This document shows positions 30,631 to 43,482 of a DNA stretch of 64,000 bases, piece after piece. The position numbers were made by a program, and so were the translations under genes. The notes below the pieces were generated by a model, which was not told where the DNA came from, searched no databases, and saw only the letters and a list, made by a program, of their open reading frames with translations. How positions within the stretch are numbered: position 1 is the first letter of the stretch; every line of letters starts with the position of its first letter. The DNA lies in contig CM049308.1 of assembly GCA_026874595.1 (NCBI GenBank), positions 81,514,124-81,578,123 of the forward strand, written 5' to 3'. The stretch comes from Sipunculus nudus (taxonomy: Eukaryota > Annelida > Sipuncula > Golfingiida > Sipunculidae).

Positions 30631-32336
30631 ATAGTCTCTCCAACAGACGCCAGGTGCCGCTACCGCTCTGCACCAGTAAAGTCTGTCACACTGCGCAGAC
30701 TCGGACTCCTCAAGAGTACGACACTGCTGTCTGGGGATTGTTGGAGTCAAAATCTGACTTCAATAATGCACCGCGCGGCATCAACATGTACACTGACAGC
30801 GGAAATACACAAGTGGTGAAAAGGAGCCAATGTAGTCCGTTAAAATGCGTTGAATTTTGTGTAAAGTAGTTCTGTCATGTAAAACGATTTTACTTTGCGA
30901 CTCTTTTGCCTTATTTATGCTGAAATACCGTGGTTGGCGTCTGATCGGCACTGCTGGACAGTACATTCCTCCATGGTACACTTTCAGTGTCTATGGCTGC
31001 GTTTGGTGTTCGTTAGACAACACTGACGTCACAAAGACGTCACAATGTTCGGTCGCGCGTCACCTTCAACTGACTGACGTCATATGTTTGACTGGCTTTT
31101 TTATTATCAGTTCTCACACAAAGAATAATTCGTAAACGCTGTAATCTGTTTTGTCATATTTTAGATTGTCTCATACAAAATCAAAACAAGGTAAGGCATT
31201 ACTTTTTACGAAGGTAGTCGGCGGAATAGCTCCTTCAACCTTTGGACAAGAAAGGTTTACACTGCTTTACACGTATGAAAAATTATCCCAGAAAAACATG
31301 TTGACACGGCTACTGGGACGTACTATAGTATATAGGTGCATAATATATACGGGGCTGAACTTCGGCAAGTTAAGGGAACCCACAATTTTAGCTCAGCTGA
31401 CGTCTGACTATTAGCTGATAAGTAACCCGGTATATATGTGCTGTAGTTATGGTTAATCGTCCGTCCGTTAATTTCGTCTTAAGAGAATTTGGTACCAGGC
31501 TATAGACACTGGTCAAGTAGTTCGGTCCTTCCCACAGTGCCCAAACAGAAGAGATTCGTTTTGAGTAGAAACGACCTCTGGCGGAAGGGTGTAGGTTACA
31601 CTGACGTAGCGGCGTGCCTGGAGATTCTGTGTAGGGATTTGACAGGACAGAGCCGAATGCAATACCGCACTTCAAGACTCTCGTAAATATTGCAGAATGC
31701 AACAGGGCAGTTACCCATTATGGTATCTGGTAATGAATCTTTTCAGCTATTTTATGACACCTGTTTTGTAAATTTAGAGCGACTATAAGCGCAACAGTGA
31801 CACGGCCAGTAAATGATGTTAAAATTCTATGAATTGTTCAGCGCAGTGCTGCCATCTGGAGCTCCCAATGAAAACAAGTTAATAACTCGAAAACCAATCA
31901 CACATGATATGTATTTCTGGGTTGAATTAAATAGTGTATTGTCCTAGGAGCTAGGAAAATATCATAATTGTGCCGGAAACAGGGTAGATATATTTTTAAA
32001 TGGACAGAGTGTTAAACATCACAAAGTGGGCTGCAGAATAGGTCGGTCTAGCCTGTATGTCTGTTATTGGACGCCATTTTTCTTAGGAACGGAAGTGTTA
32101 TTTGGCATGCGCAAGGAATCCCCCTTCTATCCCACCCTTGCAATAGACAAGCAAAAGTGGATTATTTTTGTCATAAAAACAAACAATATTGCTTACTTGT
32201 CTTTATTGGGGTATGCCGGGTCTTTGACAGGGCGATATCCATTCTGATTCACCTCAAGATGCTATAGGGAAGTTTCCAATAACAGACGTACTGGTGCAGA
32301 GCGGTAGCGGCACATGGCGTCTGTTGGAGAGACTAT
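30631..32336. mobile_element. 1.7-kb terminal-inverted-repeat element nested at the edge of another
   Basis: 48-bp inverted termini (30631-30678 and 32289-32336) begin ATAGTCTCTCCAACAGACGC and continue through CCGCTACCGCTCTGCACCAG with few mismatches. Both sides are flanked by TTTTACCG (30619-30626 and 32337-32344), a probable target duplication of 8-9 bp or up to 12 imperfect. That sequence is also the terminus of the neighbouring element, so this one seems to have landed in it. Inside are two perfect TGACGTCA sites (31024, 31075) and AGACGTCA at 31035. No transposase. Confidence 0.6.
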
Positions 32337-32934
32337 TTTTACCGACGGCCAACAGGTGTTCCCGACGGCTAAACCGAAAAACCGACGGCCACCTTATTTT
32401 AACCGTTTTATTGCAATATTGAAATACCAAGGCCAAAAAGGATACCGACGGCCACCTTATGTACGTGCATCCAATACATGCTTCATGTGTTGAAAACAGA
32501 TCTAGGTCACGAGCCACACAAAATTACCGACGGTTAGGTATAGGGATACCTCTACTAGGAAATTTATATTACAGGGCTGTAAATAGTCATTTGTGATTAA
32601 GAAATCTGAATATGCTCCATTTTAGTTTAAAGCTATATATATTTTTAAACTCCTTAATTTCGATGACAGGCTCACTAAAATGAATTTATCACCCCTGCAC
32701 ACACACCTTATCCCTGCATTTGCCACATAACACGCTTATTTAATAAGAAATGCAATTAAAGCAATAATTAATGAAAACATACAGAATATATAATGTTTAT
32801 TTTAATGAAAATAGAACATAAAATTTATAACTGACTCACATTCAACAGAAAGGATTTAAAATATCATGCATGCATGCATGCATGCATGCATGCATGCATG
32901 CATGCTCAAAATGTTTCGCATTCTAGTATCGTTT

Positions 32935-32985
<51 letters not shown>

Positions 32986-34198
32986 AAAAATTAGCAATTT
33001 TACGAACTAATAATAATATCATATGAGTCCAACAGGTGCCTCGCTCATGATTTTCAGAGCCACCAAGTTTGATGCATGTGCAGTGTCCATTCTAATTAAT
33101 TACATGTAAAAATTCATATACTACGGCCTTTGATCGACTATTTTGTCTTTTTTTTAGAAAGGCCTTATTCGTAGAAGGCAGAAGCCGATAGTCAGATAAT
33201 TTTCTACTCTCTTAATATGTTTTATAATTTAAAAAGTAATTAGTTTAAGTCTACAATTTAGCTTAGCCTAATGCTACATCATGGCATATGTAATATATTT
33301 TAAGTAATATTATATTATATTTTATTGTACTTTATATGTAATTAAAATGTCCAGGGCGGAACCATAAATATATCATAAAATTAACGGTTTGGTGAAGTAG
33401 TTCTCAGCTTGCATATCATTCATGCCGCTAAAATCGGCGCGACTGTCGACGCGCTTTCATGGCGGGATATCCAACTATCGACATGGTATGTATAACGCAG
33501 GGACATCAGCAGTGGAGACAGAGGAATCTGTATATGATCTGACAATATCGACACGATATGTTCACATATACAATGCACACGCTACACCATATCACGCACT
33601 CACAAATTTTATTTATTTATTTAATTTTTTGCTGCGGTCTCTGCTGTTCGGGACCTCTCTGCGTGTTTTCTTTTTTCTTTGGAGTGGTTTCTTCTCGCCG
33701 CTTGGCGTCGGGACAACGCGGGACCCATATGATGTGTGACAGAATTTACCTTTCAAACCGAAGCGGCTGTCTTTAAGAAAATGCAAGAACCGTTTTTCCT
33801 GTTCTGCTGGCGTTTTATTCTCCCACACCACTGGGCTAACGTAATGGTCTATTTATTGTTCACTCAGCACATAGTTCCCTCGGCCATAGAGGGCTCTCTT
33901 GAGATCACTGTACTGTGCTTCTAAGGTTTCGTACAGTTTCATTGTCAGTTCATACAAATTCCTCGGTTTCAACTGCAGATCGAGCTTTAGCAAGTGATTT
34001 CCGTGTGATCCCTAGCCTGGATTCACAGCATGCAAAAACCATGTAAACGGTGAAAATAAGGTGGCCGTCGGTATTTCGGTTTGGCCGTCGGTAACTCCTG
34101 GTGAAGATAAGGTGGCCGTTGGTATTTCGGTTTGACCGTCGGTAACACCTGTTGGCCGTCGGTTGCCGTCGATAGCCGTCGGTGGTCGTCGGTAAAAA
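32336..34198. mobile_element. Inverted-repeat element with CCGACGGCC-array ends
   Basis: Left end 32336-32460 and right end 34059-34198 are inverted copies starting TTTTTACCGACGG. They contain ACCGACGGCCAACAGGTGTT-like units and repeated CCGACGGCC interleaved with CACCTTAT. A second inverted pair lies inside (about 33506-33545 against 33943-33985). Several overlapping minus-strand frames across the right array are products of the repeat, not genes. Target duplication not resolved because of the nested insertion at the left edge. Confidence 0.55.
32865..32982. repeat. (CATG)n and (TA)n microsatellites
   Basis: About ten CATG units at 32865-32905 and about 23 TA units at 32937-32982. Confidence 0.95.
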
Positions 34199-34511
34199 GT
34201 CCGACCCCCGCATTGCGAGGAGACCTGCCGTTCCTGAATACACCAATTATCGACGTTGTAGGCATATGATATGAACAGTGTGAATCTATAAAGGGCATTC
34301 ACATAGCTTGAATAAGAATTATTCCAATGAGAAATTACATGCAAATAGATATTTTTTTAGAAAAGTTCGGAGCCACAAAAGAACGCGGGCTTCGCTTCTA
34401 TTGAAGAAAATATAAATCAAACTGTCTCCTTTCATTCCCTATTCTAACTCCCACTTTTCCCTATAGATGTCCCTACACCCAATTCTTCTAACATAAACAA
34501 CTACCAAGAAT

Positions 34512-34592
34512 CAGAAGTCGCCTGGATCTGATATCGAACCTACGATCTCAAGAGTAGGAACCCTGCACGCTACTAAGTGAGCCGTGAAGACT
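34512..34592 (-). other. tRNA-derived SINE head or pseudo-tRNA
   Basis: On the minus strand an A-box-like GGCTCACTTAGTAG is followed about 30 nt later by a B-box-like GGTTCGATATC, the normal polymerase III promoter spacing. The flanks do not form a proper acceptor or T stem, so a functional tRNA is unlikely. Confidence 0.5.
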
Positions 34593-34604
34593 AGCCGCCG
34601 ACGT

Positions 34605-34637
34605 CGACGCAACAGGTTTCAGGTTTCTGTTGCGTCG
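34605..34637. other. Perfect 11-bp stem hairpin
   Basis: CGACGCAACAG, an 11-base loop, then CTGTTGCGTCG. It adjoins the tRNA-like segment. Confidence 0.85.
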
Positions 34638-35300
34638 CCGGCCCACCAAAGGGCTAACTGGGGTTATAGCACTATACGATCTGTTACTCTTAGAAAGAAA
34701 TTAAAAAAAAAAAAATATTTCCTATGGTTTTAGCAAACCAATGTTCACATAATGTTGTATGTCGAAAGGCCTGTAATAAAAAATAACCATTCTGGAAAGC
34801 ATGAAGCACCTGTAACATCTACAACTGATAGTATTTTTCCAGAGAGAATTGAAGCATTAACAGCCCCGGTAGACATCTTGCATTTGGTGGCAGTCCTGTA
34901 TAAGGCTTTAGGCCTGTGTACTATTATGTTCATATTTTAACTTCCTTGGTGCAAAATAGGGCTGAGAAGAGAACAGTAATGTTTTCTAGTGGTCAAATAT
35001 ACAATACACATAGAACAGTGATAGGCCTAGATGTACTGAACATTAATCAATGGATATATGTTAAATCTCACAGTTGTGTATGGAGTGTTATAATCACAGT
35101 TAACTTCAGGTGCAATCTATGGACTCCACAATGCGTCAGTTGCTGAAAAAAAGCAATTTAGGAGTTCATTCTTATGGGCTACGTGAAGACGAGATATCAG
35201 CAAGAGCGAATTTTGTTCATTGATATCTGCGATTGAAGCGCCATCTATCGCGAAAATGGGAAACCATTTACTATTTGAACAGAAAAAAATTAAGCGTTAG

Positions 35301-35351
35301 GTGGGGGCTCCGCCCCCACACCCCCGTTCAGACGGGGAACCCAGGTTCCCC
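35301..35351. other. Three consecutive GC-rich hairpins
   Basis: GTGGGGGC/GCCCCCAC (35301-35319), CCCCGT/ACGGGG (35322-35337) and GGGGAAC/GTTCCCC (35334-35351) lie within 51 bases of otherwise AT-rich DNA. The last two compete for the same GGGG. Confidence 0.85.
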
Positions 35352-36079
35352 GGACCCCTCCTCCTCTAATATAATAAACTCCAGTTATGAGCAAAATTAA
35401 ATACGGGAATTCTCAGGAAAGTGATATGTATCGGTCTTTTTCAGGAAACAATTTATTATGCGACACCCGTTGTGCATAAGGTACCGGCGGTAGGCTGAAG
35501 CCCGGTTTCTATAGTTCTGCCAAAAGTGGTGAGTGGAAGGGGGAGGCCTGTGTGACTGTGTTCTCTGGGTACTCTAATGATCATGAAACATGTACTCGTA
35601 TAAAAAAAACTTTCTGTTTGTTAATTAATCCATTAATAGTTCGAAGTTTAATGTTGGAAATTTTTTTTTAGAAATAAAAACGTAATTTATTCTCCACGTA
35701 TTAATTTTTATTGGTTACCGGTATACTATATTTTGCATGTAGGTCAAGAGATTTAATTTTATTCAAGCTTGTGAAAGTTCCACATGAGTACATTCATAAA
35801 AAAATATATAGGCATTCACCTTAAGGTAAAAAAAGTATGGTTCTTAGGCACTTTTTTCATAAATCAGTGGAGGCAAGTGAATTTTTTACTTGTTTTTATG
35901 TTTGTTTCGATAAAAATGTTATGTGATCGGGAACGATTGCCAGTACCTTTCTAGCCCTGCCTGGGCTTTAGTGTATTTACGTTTACTACTAAAATGCTTA
36001 AAATAAAACGTTGTTCCATCTACCGATAGACGTAACACAGTACCAGCTCTTATCAGTAAGCCCTGTAAAGTCCGTATTA

Positions 36080-39000
36080 GTCCATGGGCCCAGAGCTATT
36101 TTTTTACATATTGGTACAACCCAGGGTGGCAAAACTTAAGTAGGTTTTTCTTAAAGGTCTATACCTATAGATTTTATTTTAGTATGATAATTGATCCAGA
36201 GTGGAAGTTTAGTCTTAGTTATCTGCTACTTAATGTAATGATCCAGATGGAAATTTAAACTTTGAGCTGCATCGCCTTTTCCACAGTATTTAGTTTATAA
36301 CTTCATGAATACAAAAGATATCACAACAAATTTGGTCTCAATAGATAGCAAGACCCAGGGCATTCTGAGAGTTTGTCAGATGTGGCAGTTATATACATTT
36401 ATCATCAATGGCAGCTACTGATAATTATCCCTATCTCTTAAAAATTGCTGAAAATTCGTTATCTATATTCATTTAACTAAATATTGCAGGAACTGACAAG
36501 AGTTTCGTTATTTTCTTTTATTCTTTGATACCAGTTTTTCTTAGTCTTTGTTTAATTTTTTAATTTGGCTGTGAGAGTGAGTCGTAGGTTTAATGGTAAG
36601 AGTGGGTCACACAGCTGTATTTCTGTCACAAACGACTTCGTCTATGGAGATTCCTCTGTGTTATGTAATGGGGTTGATTACATACCTAGGAGACGCAGGT
36701 GAGGTAGACACAAGGCATGGGAGACCACAGGATACAAAATAACATGCTACCACCTTGTCACGTAGGCCCAATACTAATAACATAAGACATAATAAACAAA
36801 GCCTTCAGGCCCAATGTGAACCTGTGAAATGGAATATACATAAGGTATAATGCTTACATGATAATATGCATGGCTATTTTAAACCTGAGATTAAAACCAA
36901 AAAATCACTCCTGAAATACTGGCTTGGATGTATATACAACACAAAAATGATTGCATGTGGTGCTTTCAGTCTTGTGTATGAGGAATTCATTGAGGATGTA
37001 TAGAGATGCCAAATTTCAGGCAGATATTTCAAACCACTTTCGAGCTTAGTGCACAGATGAATAAACAACAACAACAACAAAACTGCAGGTGGCACATAAG
37101 TCTTGTTTACGACGAAGCTATCCGAGATGTATAAATACGCCCAATTTCAGGCATATATAAATCAAATCAATTCTGTGAATAAGTAGGGACATTTACTGTG
37201 CAAAAATTATTGCTGGTGGCGCCATTAGTCTTGTATATGACTTGGCTATCCGAGGTGTACAAATACCAACTTATCCATAAAAATACAATAAAGCATAATG
37301 TCAGGGTGATTTATAACAAATCCTGAGAAATGAGCATGTACATACACTGTGCAAAATCATTGTAGGTTGCGACACCAGTCTTGTGTACAAGAAAGCCTAT
37401 AAATATACATGGACAGGCCAAATTTCATGTAGATACATCAAACTTTTCTTGAGCAAGGTGCACTGGGTAGACCAACTTCGCCGAAGGGAGGCAGTTGTCA
37501 ACCAAGTCAAGCTAAGTGCCACGTGCAATTCTTGCAATTACTGAACTCTTGACCTATACGTAGCCTTCGCTGACGTTTCTCTTGACCTGTTGCCTAATAT
37601 GATACAGTTGGCCGTCTGCGGAAGCTGTAATTGTCACAAACTGAAACTTGGCCTGTAGCAAACTCTGAAATAGTTGGCAGTCTGCAAAGCTATTTATAGA
37701 TATAAAATCTTGGCCTGTTGCCAAATTTGTCTATACATACTGAAAGACCTTGACTATAATGCTTTTTTTAAGCTGACATATTCATAAGATTTTTTTTAAA
37801 TCAAAATGTTTAGGATAAAAATAGAAGCCTATTGAAAGCTACATCAGAATACAGATATATTTTATTCATGGATTTATCTCAAACATAAGTTGAACATGAA
37901 CACCAATTATTTATGTTGCCTGTACAGCTTTTTTTATTAACCCACACAGTTCAGTCTGTTAATAAAATTAATCTATTAAGTTTTGTCTCACAGTCCTTTA
38001 ACTGTTAAAGGTTCAATAATTCAGGCAAAATCATTTAAGTAAACTTGAACAAGGCCACATTAAAGTAATGTTTTGCTATGAATTTGAAACAACAGTTTTA
38101 AAAAAACTGTTGCATCCCCTCAATCTTGTGGCCGACTAGGCCTATATCAGATCAACTTCAGCTTTCTATGACTCAAAAAATCAATGAACCAGTTCTATTC
38201 TTAAGCAACTGAGAGACCCCTGCAATAAGAGAACTTTTCGAAGAATTTAACCATTCGTCGGACAGTTTAATTACAAAACATTTCTAAAGTAGTGACTGAA
38301 AGAGGCTAAAATTAAAGTTTTTTTCCCCGTTAAAAAAAAACAGCTTAATATAGGTGGCGCCATAATAACCTCAATTTTAAATATGACCCATGTGACCAAC
38401 ATTTGCATTAAATCTGGTGTTGATAGCTCCTGTAATTTTAATATGCTTATTTGGCTAAATGACGAAGTTTAGCTTTCTGTAACTTCAAATAATTTCAATT
38501 CGATAACATTTGAAATCTGACTGATTCTAAATGAATAAATGAATAAAAATACCAATTTTCCGACAAATTATATGGGGTAGGGGTAGACATTAGTATCTGC
38601 CACTGATGAAAATTGTATATAACTGCCAAATTTTTCATACTGTCAGAAAGCCCTGGGTCTTAGCTATCTGTTGAGACCATATTTCTTATGATATATTTTG
38701 TATTCATGACGTTATAAACTAAATACTGTGGAAAAGTCGATGCAGCTCAAAGGTTAAATTTTACATAGGGTCACTCATACTTCATTAAAGTGTGAGCCTG
38801 AATGTCCAAAAATATTAAAAAGGGTCAAGGAAAACCAAGCTGGTAACTAAGATTAAATCAAAGAATAAATGACAATAGCGAAAATGTCATAAGTTCCTGA
38901 AATCTTGAAATAAATGAATAAAAATACCAATTTTTCAGCAAATTATATGGGGTAGGGGTAAATATTTGTATCTGCCACTGATGACAGTTGTATATTACTG

Positions 39001-39286
39001 CCAAATTTGAAAGCCCTGGGTCTTAGCAATTTGTTGAGACCATATTTGTTATGATATCTTTTGTATTCATGAAGTTATTAAATACATACTGTGGAAAAGG
39101 CGATGCAGCTCAAAGTTTAAGTTTTCATCTGGATCATTACATTCAATAAAGGATAATTAAGACTAAGCTACCACTCTGGATCAGTTATCATACTAAAATA
39201 TTATCTACAGGCATAGACCTTTAAGAAAAACCTGCTTAAGTTTTGCTACCATGGGTGGTACCAATATCTGCTCTGGCCCATGGACT
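36080..39286. repeat. 3.2-kb structure with inverted arms of about 485 bp
   Basis: The left arm (about 36080-36565) and right arm (about 38800-39286) are reverse complements with noticeable divergence; for example GTCCATGGGCCCAGAGC pairs with GCTCTGGCCCATGGAC at the tips. A third, direct copy of part of the right arm lies at about 38530-38770. The interior includes diverged GGCGCCA-containing units (36880-37480) and a stretch like 50270-50420 in inverse orientation. It looks like an old foldback-type or TIR element with later insertions. No coding frame. Confidence 0.6.
36880..37760 (+). repeat. Diverged repeat related to the element at 50210-51390
   Basis: Units with 'ccaaatttcaggc' and 'gtggcgccattagtcttg', then TCTCTTGACCTGTTGCC and GTTGGCCGTCTGCGGAAGCT, which recur in reverse complement near 50340-50420. 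It is decayed and has lost the terminal hairpins. Confidence 0.45.
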
Positions 39287-41237
39287 ATATGGTGAATCCC
39301 TAATATTTGCATATTAGGGCGTCACAAGGCTCCTGACAATCCCCTCGCATTTACATAGTCACGCCTCCTGTGAATGGCATCGTTGCTATGTAGACGCCAG
39401 CAGCGGGCTCAATGGCAATAGACAGCTCAACCCGCTTGGTAACATTCACACTGAAATCATGTTTTCAAAAAGTCCATACATGGACCTTTGTGTCTTATGA
39501 TATGTCTCTGCTGTCGAACACTACAGTTCATGGGCCAAATGAAAGTGCATTGTAGACACTGTCGCATCGATTTTTATACGGTGTATTTGTTAGTGTTAAA
39601 GTTACACTTGAAAGTTTTGCCCCTGTTAAGTTGCCAACATGCTGATCGCCGTGATCGTTTAAGCCAAGCTGGTACATGACTGCGTTCGTCGCGTGTGGAC
39701 CTGATATTCTCACGCTGATTGGCTGAGCTAGAGATATATTTTCAAACCGGCTTGCCTTGAAAAGCGATGGTCTGATAAACGGTGACACACTGATTCACTG
39801 AGGCTGAGGATTATATATAGTGTTGAAAGTATTGCCCGTACTCAGATCAGCCGAGGATCTTAAAATATTAAGACAGATTAAATGGGTATATAAATAGCAA
39901 GCTAGAAGCCCACATAAGGCGGTTAAAAAAGATTCTGGAAAGACCACTGTAATTACTCCCTACGTCACTGGGAATTAAAGACCTTAGTTCAGCTAGGCGG
40001 TGATGTATGGCGCTGACAGTCCGGTACGGCCCATGTTTACCAGTCGATGAAATAAGAGGGTCAGAGAGTGGTAATTAGTTATAGTAGTTATAGAAATAAC
40101 CGAGAGATGGCAGTACCGACACTACGTGCAATACAGTGAGAGAACGTTTGGTTTCTTTGTCAGAGCCAACAATTAAGAGCCATTTCATAAACTGGGCCAG
40201 TCTAGTACCTTTCCATAGTTTCATCATTTACCCCCTGGGCCAGTCTAAGATATTCATGATATATCCCATTAATTATTAATTTGTATCTCTACAGAGTTCT
40301 CAAAATAAAAAGATATTTTTACGGGTATGGGAACATGTTCAGATGCTGAAACATTTTTATATCAATACCCAGCCATTATTACACAGTAAAACTTAAACTG
40401 CAAACGCAAGCGTCAATTGGCGTTTGTTTCTCTTCACTATATAGAAGAATTAAGACTTTTCAATTGGTTTTGAGATTAAACTGTACACATTAATTTTTGC
40501 CATGAATCAATCGTTCCTGTTTCAAAAAGTAGTATTGTATGATTTAAATTATGCTCGATCTTCGATCTTATTTTTCTGACAATAAATAAATTAAAATATA
40601 TGTAAGGTAATATTTCTTAAGTTAAAATTCAAAAATATTACAACTATGTAACCTTTAATTTTTAAAATATATCATTTTTTTTTAGATATGACAACCTCAT
40701 CTGTCAAAATAATGTAAAAGATTTACAGATAACACATTAACAAACATAAAACAAAAGGTTTTGTAATGAAAATGCAACTATACTTACAATACGCACACCT
40801 TTGGCAAATATATAGACACTTGATATAGACACTTGATTTGTCCAGTTAAAGACTTAATTACTTTTAAATAGTGTATGTCATTTACATTACTGATATTGCA
40901 TGTCTTTAATAGCAACATTTCGCCTTTATATGGAAAACTTAACAAACACTATTTTCATAGTATCAAGATAATTGGTCCTTTAATTACATGACTGTTGATA
41001 TTTAATTTTAGTATCTGACATTTTCATAATGTCGATTTATATGATGTTGTATTGCAAAACATTTAAAGTACATAACTATTTAATGTAAGATTAATATTCC
41101 GACAGTATTCCAAACTTGTATTATAAATATATTGTAAACTGATCATCATCACTGTAATCTTTATGTCTCTCCATATTCCTTAATGGGGTACAGATAGTTT
41201 CTTCACTGACTCATAAATTAAAGTATCTCATAAAGTA
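39287..41237. other. Intergenic DNA, no gene recognised
   Basis: A segment at 39470-39580 ('agtccatacatgga...', 'tgatatgtctctgctg') is a diverged match to 53360-53470, so it is a dispersed repeat. The rest is AT-rich with nothing recognised. Confidence 0.45.
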
Positions 41238-42889
41238 TCCGTGATAGAAACTAACTATAAAGAAATCCATAGTAAAATTAAAACTATTATAAATATCTTG
41301 AGACACAGAATTATGTCCTTGTCTGGAAGGATAACCATTGTGAAAACATGTATTATTTCACAACTCATATATTTATTCCTTGTACTTCCTAAGCCATCAC
41401 AAACTTATATTAAAGAAGTGGAAAGATTAATATTTAAATTTATATGGAATAACCAACCAGACAAGGTTAAGAGAAACACTGTAATAGCACCGAGAGATAA
41501 AGGAGGGTTAAATATGATTAATCTCCAAGCTAAGTTACAATCTTTAAAAATCTCAAGGGTTAAACGTTTTCTTAGTGGTTCCACTGAAAATGGTTGGAGA
41601 CAGATTATTAATGTACAGTTAATAAGTCTAGTACCTATATATTTAAATGTTACTTAAGAGTGAACGACTTAAAAGATTTGAGTGTCTCTTGTGATCCATT
41701 CTGGAAAGAAGTACTCCAATACTGGTGCAATTACAATTACACTTAGATGGTTTCTACAAATGAAATTCAGTCACAAACTTTGTGGTTTAACTCTCACATA
41801 AAAATAACACAGTAATATTTTATAATAAATTATATAAGGCAGGGGTCAAAACAATTTCAGACATTACTAAAAATGTGGGAAACAATGTAACATTTCTGAC
41901 CTTTGAAGAATTAATAAGCAGAAACAAAGTCACTATAAACTTTATGCATTACACAGGATTGCTGCATGCAGTCCCAGGAACTTGGAAAAAAGATATAAAG
42001 AATAACCCAAGGGTCCAACTGCAAGAACATAGGGTTGAAAAAAAATTTAAGAATGAAAAATACTTCACGTTTCATCTACAGCGATTTAATCAATAACCTC
42101 TATATTTTGCCAGTCAAACCAATGGAAAAGTGGACCAGAGAGTTAGAATTACAAAACAACGAAATCATACTTAAAGCCGTCAAAAATATAACCAGTATTA
42201 CCATTTCTGAGAAGCTAAGAACCTTTCAGTTTAAACTACTACATAGGACTCTACCTTTGAACGCCTTCCTCTATAAATTGAAAAAGAGTGACACAGAAAT
42301 GTGCACATTTAGCAAAAAAGATAGAGAGACATATTCTCATATATTTTATCACTGTGAAATAACATACAGCCTAATATCTGATTTTAAAAAATGGTTGAGA
42401 GACATAGGTTCATACATACACCTGAGCAATTTCACAAAAACCTTTCAAATTATGAACACTACTAACGACACCCTTCTAGATATTTTAATACTACTCTTTA
42501 AACATATATACATGTAAATGTAAAGAAAAAATTCCTACGTTCTGTATGTATACAAACTACGTATTACAGATATATAAAATAGAAGAAAATATAGCTAGAG
42601 CAAAAGGTAAAATAGTAATACATGACCAGAAATGGAAACAATTTAAAAATAAATATTTAAAAAAAAACATTGCTGAAATAATACCTATCTTAAAGCAAAA
42701 ACAAAATAAAATATTTACTATGATTATTTCAATATGTTTATAATGTACCCTTTCTGTGTTTGTTGTTTATGTACATCCGGTTAGTGTGTATCAACCTTAG
42801 TGTGAATGTACACATGTTTGCATGTTTATGTTTTTATGTACTTTGTATGATGATGTAAAATCAAGTGTACTGTTAAATAAAAAAAAAAC
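41238..42889 (+). pseudogene. 5'-truncated, frameshifted non-LTR retrotransposon (LINE) ORF2 3' end
   Basis: Three frames in series (41241-41657, about 41875-42517, 42546-42743) spell the region after the reverse transcriptase core of an L1/Tx1-like ORF2: LSGRITIVKTCIISQLIYLF, FIWNNQPDKVKRNT, DKGGLNMINL, then LRTFQFKLLHRTLPLNAFLY and a C-terminal C-x2-C...H-x4-C-like knuckle. At least two frameshifts or gaps separate them. In the knuckle the second Cys appears replaced (CTFS). An AATAAA and A-rich tail at 42875-42889 mark the 3' end. The catalytic reverse transcriptase and the endonuclease are absent. Confidence 0.85.
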
Positions 42890-43482
42890 ACGTGTCTGTG
42901 TTGACACTGGCTGCTGGTTAAGAATGCCCATGGCCAACCATTTCACTTATACAGAAAATTATATGAGAGATTATTTTTGTCTTTTCTGATGAAAATATTT
43001 TTTTTTAAACATTTTGTCAACTTGATAACCATGTTAAGGGAGTTATTATGTTCATGAACATCAGACATGCGTGATAGTTTATTACATTTGCCGTGATAAA
43101 TCTTTTTTTATTACACCCAGGAAAAATTATGAGGTTGAACCAATCTACACAAGGAATAGACTTGTTCTTTGCCAAATATGTGGTGGTAACCCCGTTAGAG
43201 CGCTTACGAGTAGTTTAATAGCAGATAACCAGTCTAATATTAGTCCACGAGAGCTTTGGTATTCTCCCAACAGTTACAAAATACACAGTAATCACGTATA
43301 GAAATATTTATAGTATTGCATGTTTTCTTAATGTTTGTATTTTCCGTTGTATTCTGTGAAAGTTTAGACTCATTTAAAATAAATCAAACAAATGTTACCT
43401 GATATTTAATACAATGATTCAATAGGCACCTTGCCTGGAGTTTGCTTAATCTTTTGTGAATGAGGTAAAATTGCGTGTAAAC
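42890..43482 (+). promoter_or_regulatory. Upstream region of WDR74 (TATA-less)
   Basis: AT-rich DNA between the LINE tail and the WDR74 start. No TATA box is seen near the ATG. The 5' UTR just before the ATG has an in-frame TAA at 43447-43449. The transcription start cannot be placed. Confidence 0.35.

Noticed and set aside
34012..34344. Overlapping 91-110 residue minus-strand frames
   Set aside because: Their repetitive part is translation of the CCGACGGCC array of a transposon end.
34512..34592. Functional tRNA gene
   Set aside because: A- and B-like boxes are present but acceptor and T stems do not pair.
43071..43301. Extra coding exon upstream of WDR74
   Set aside because: The frame has one CxxC-like pair but no match to WDR74 or another family, and ends in a stop before the WDR74 start.
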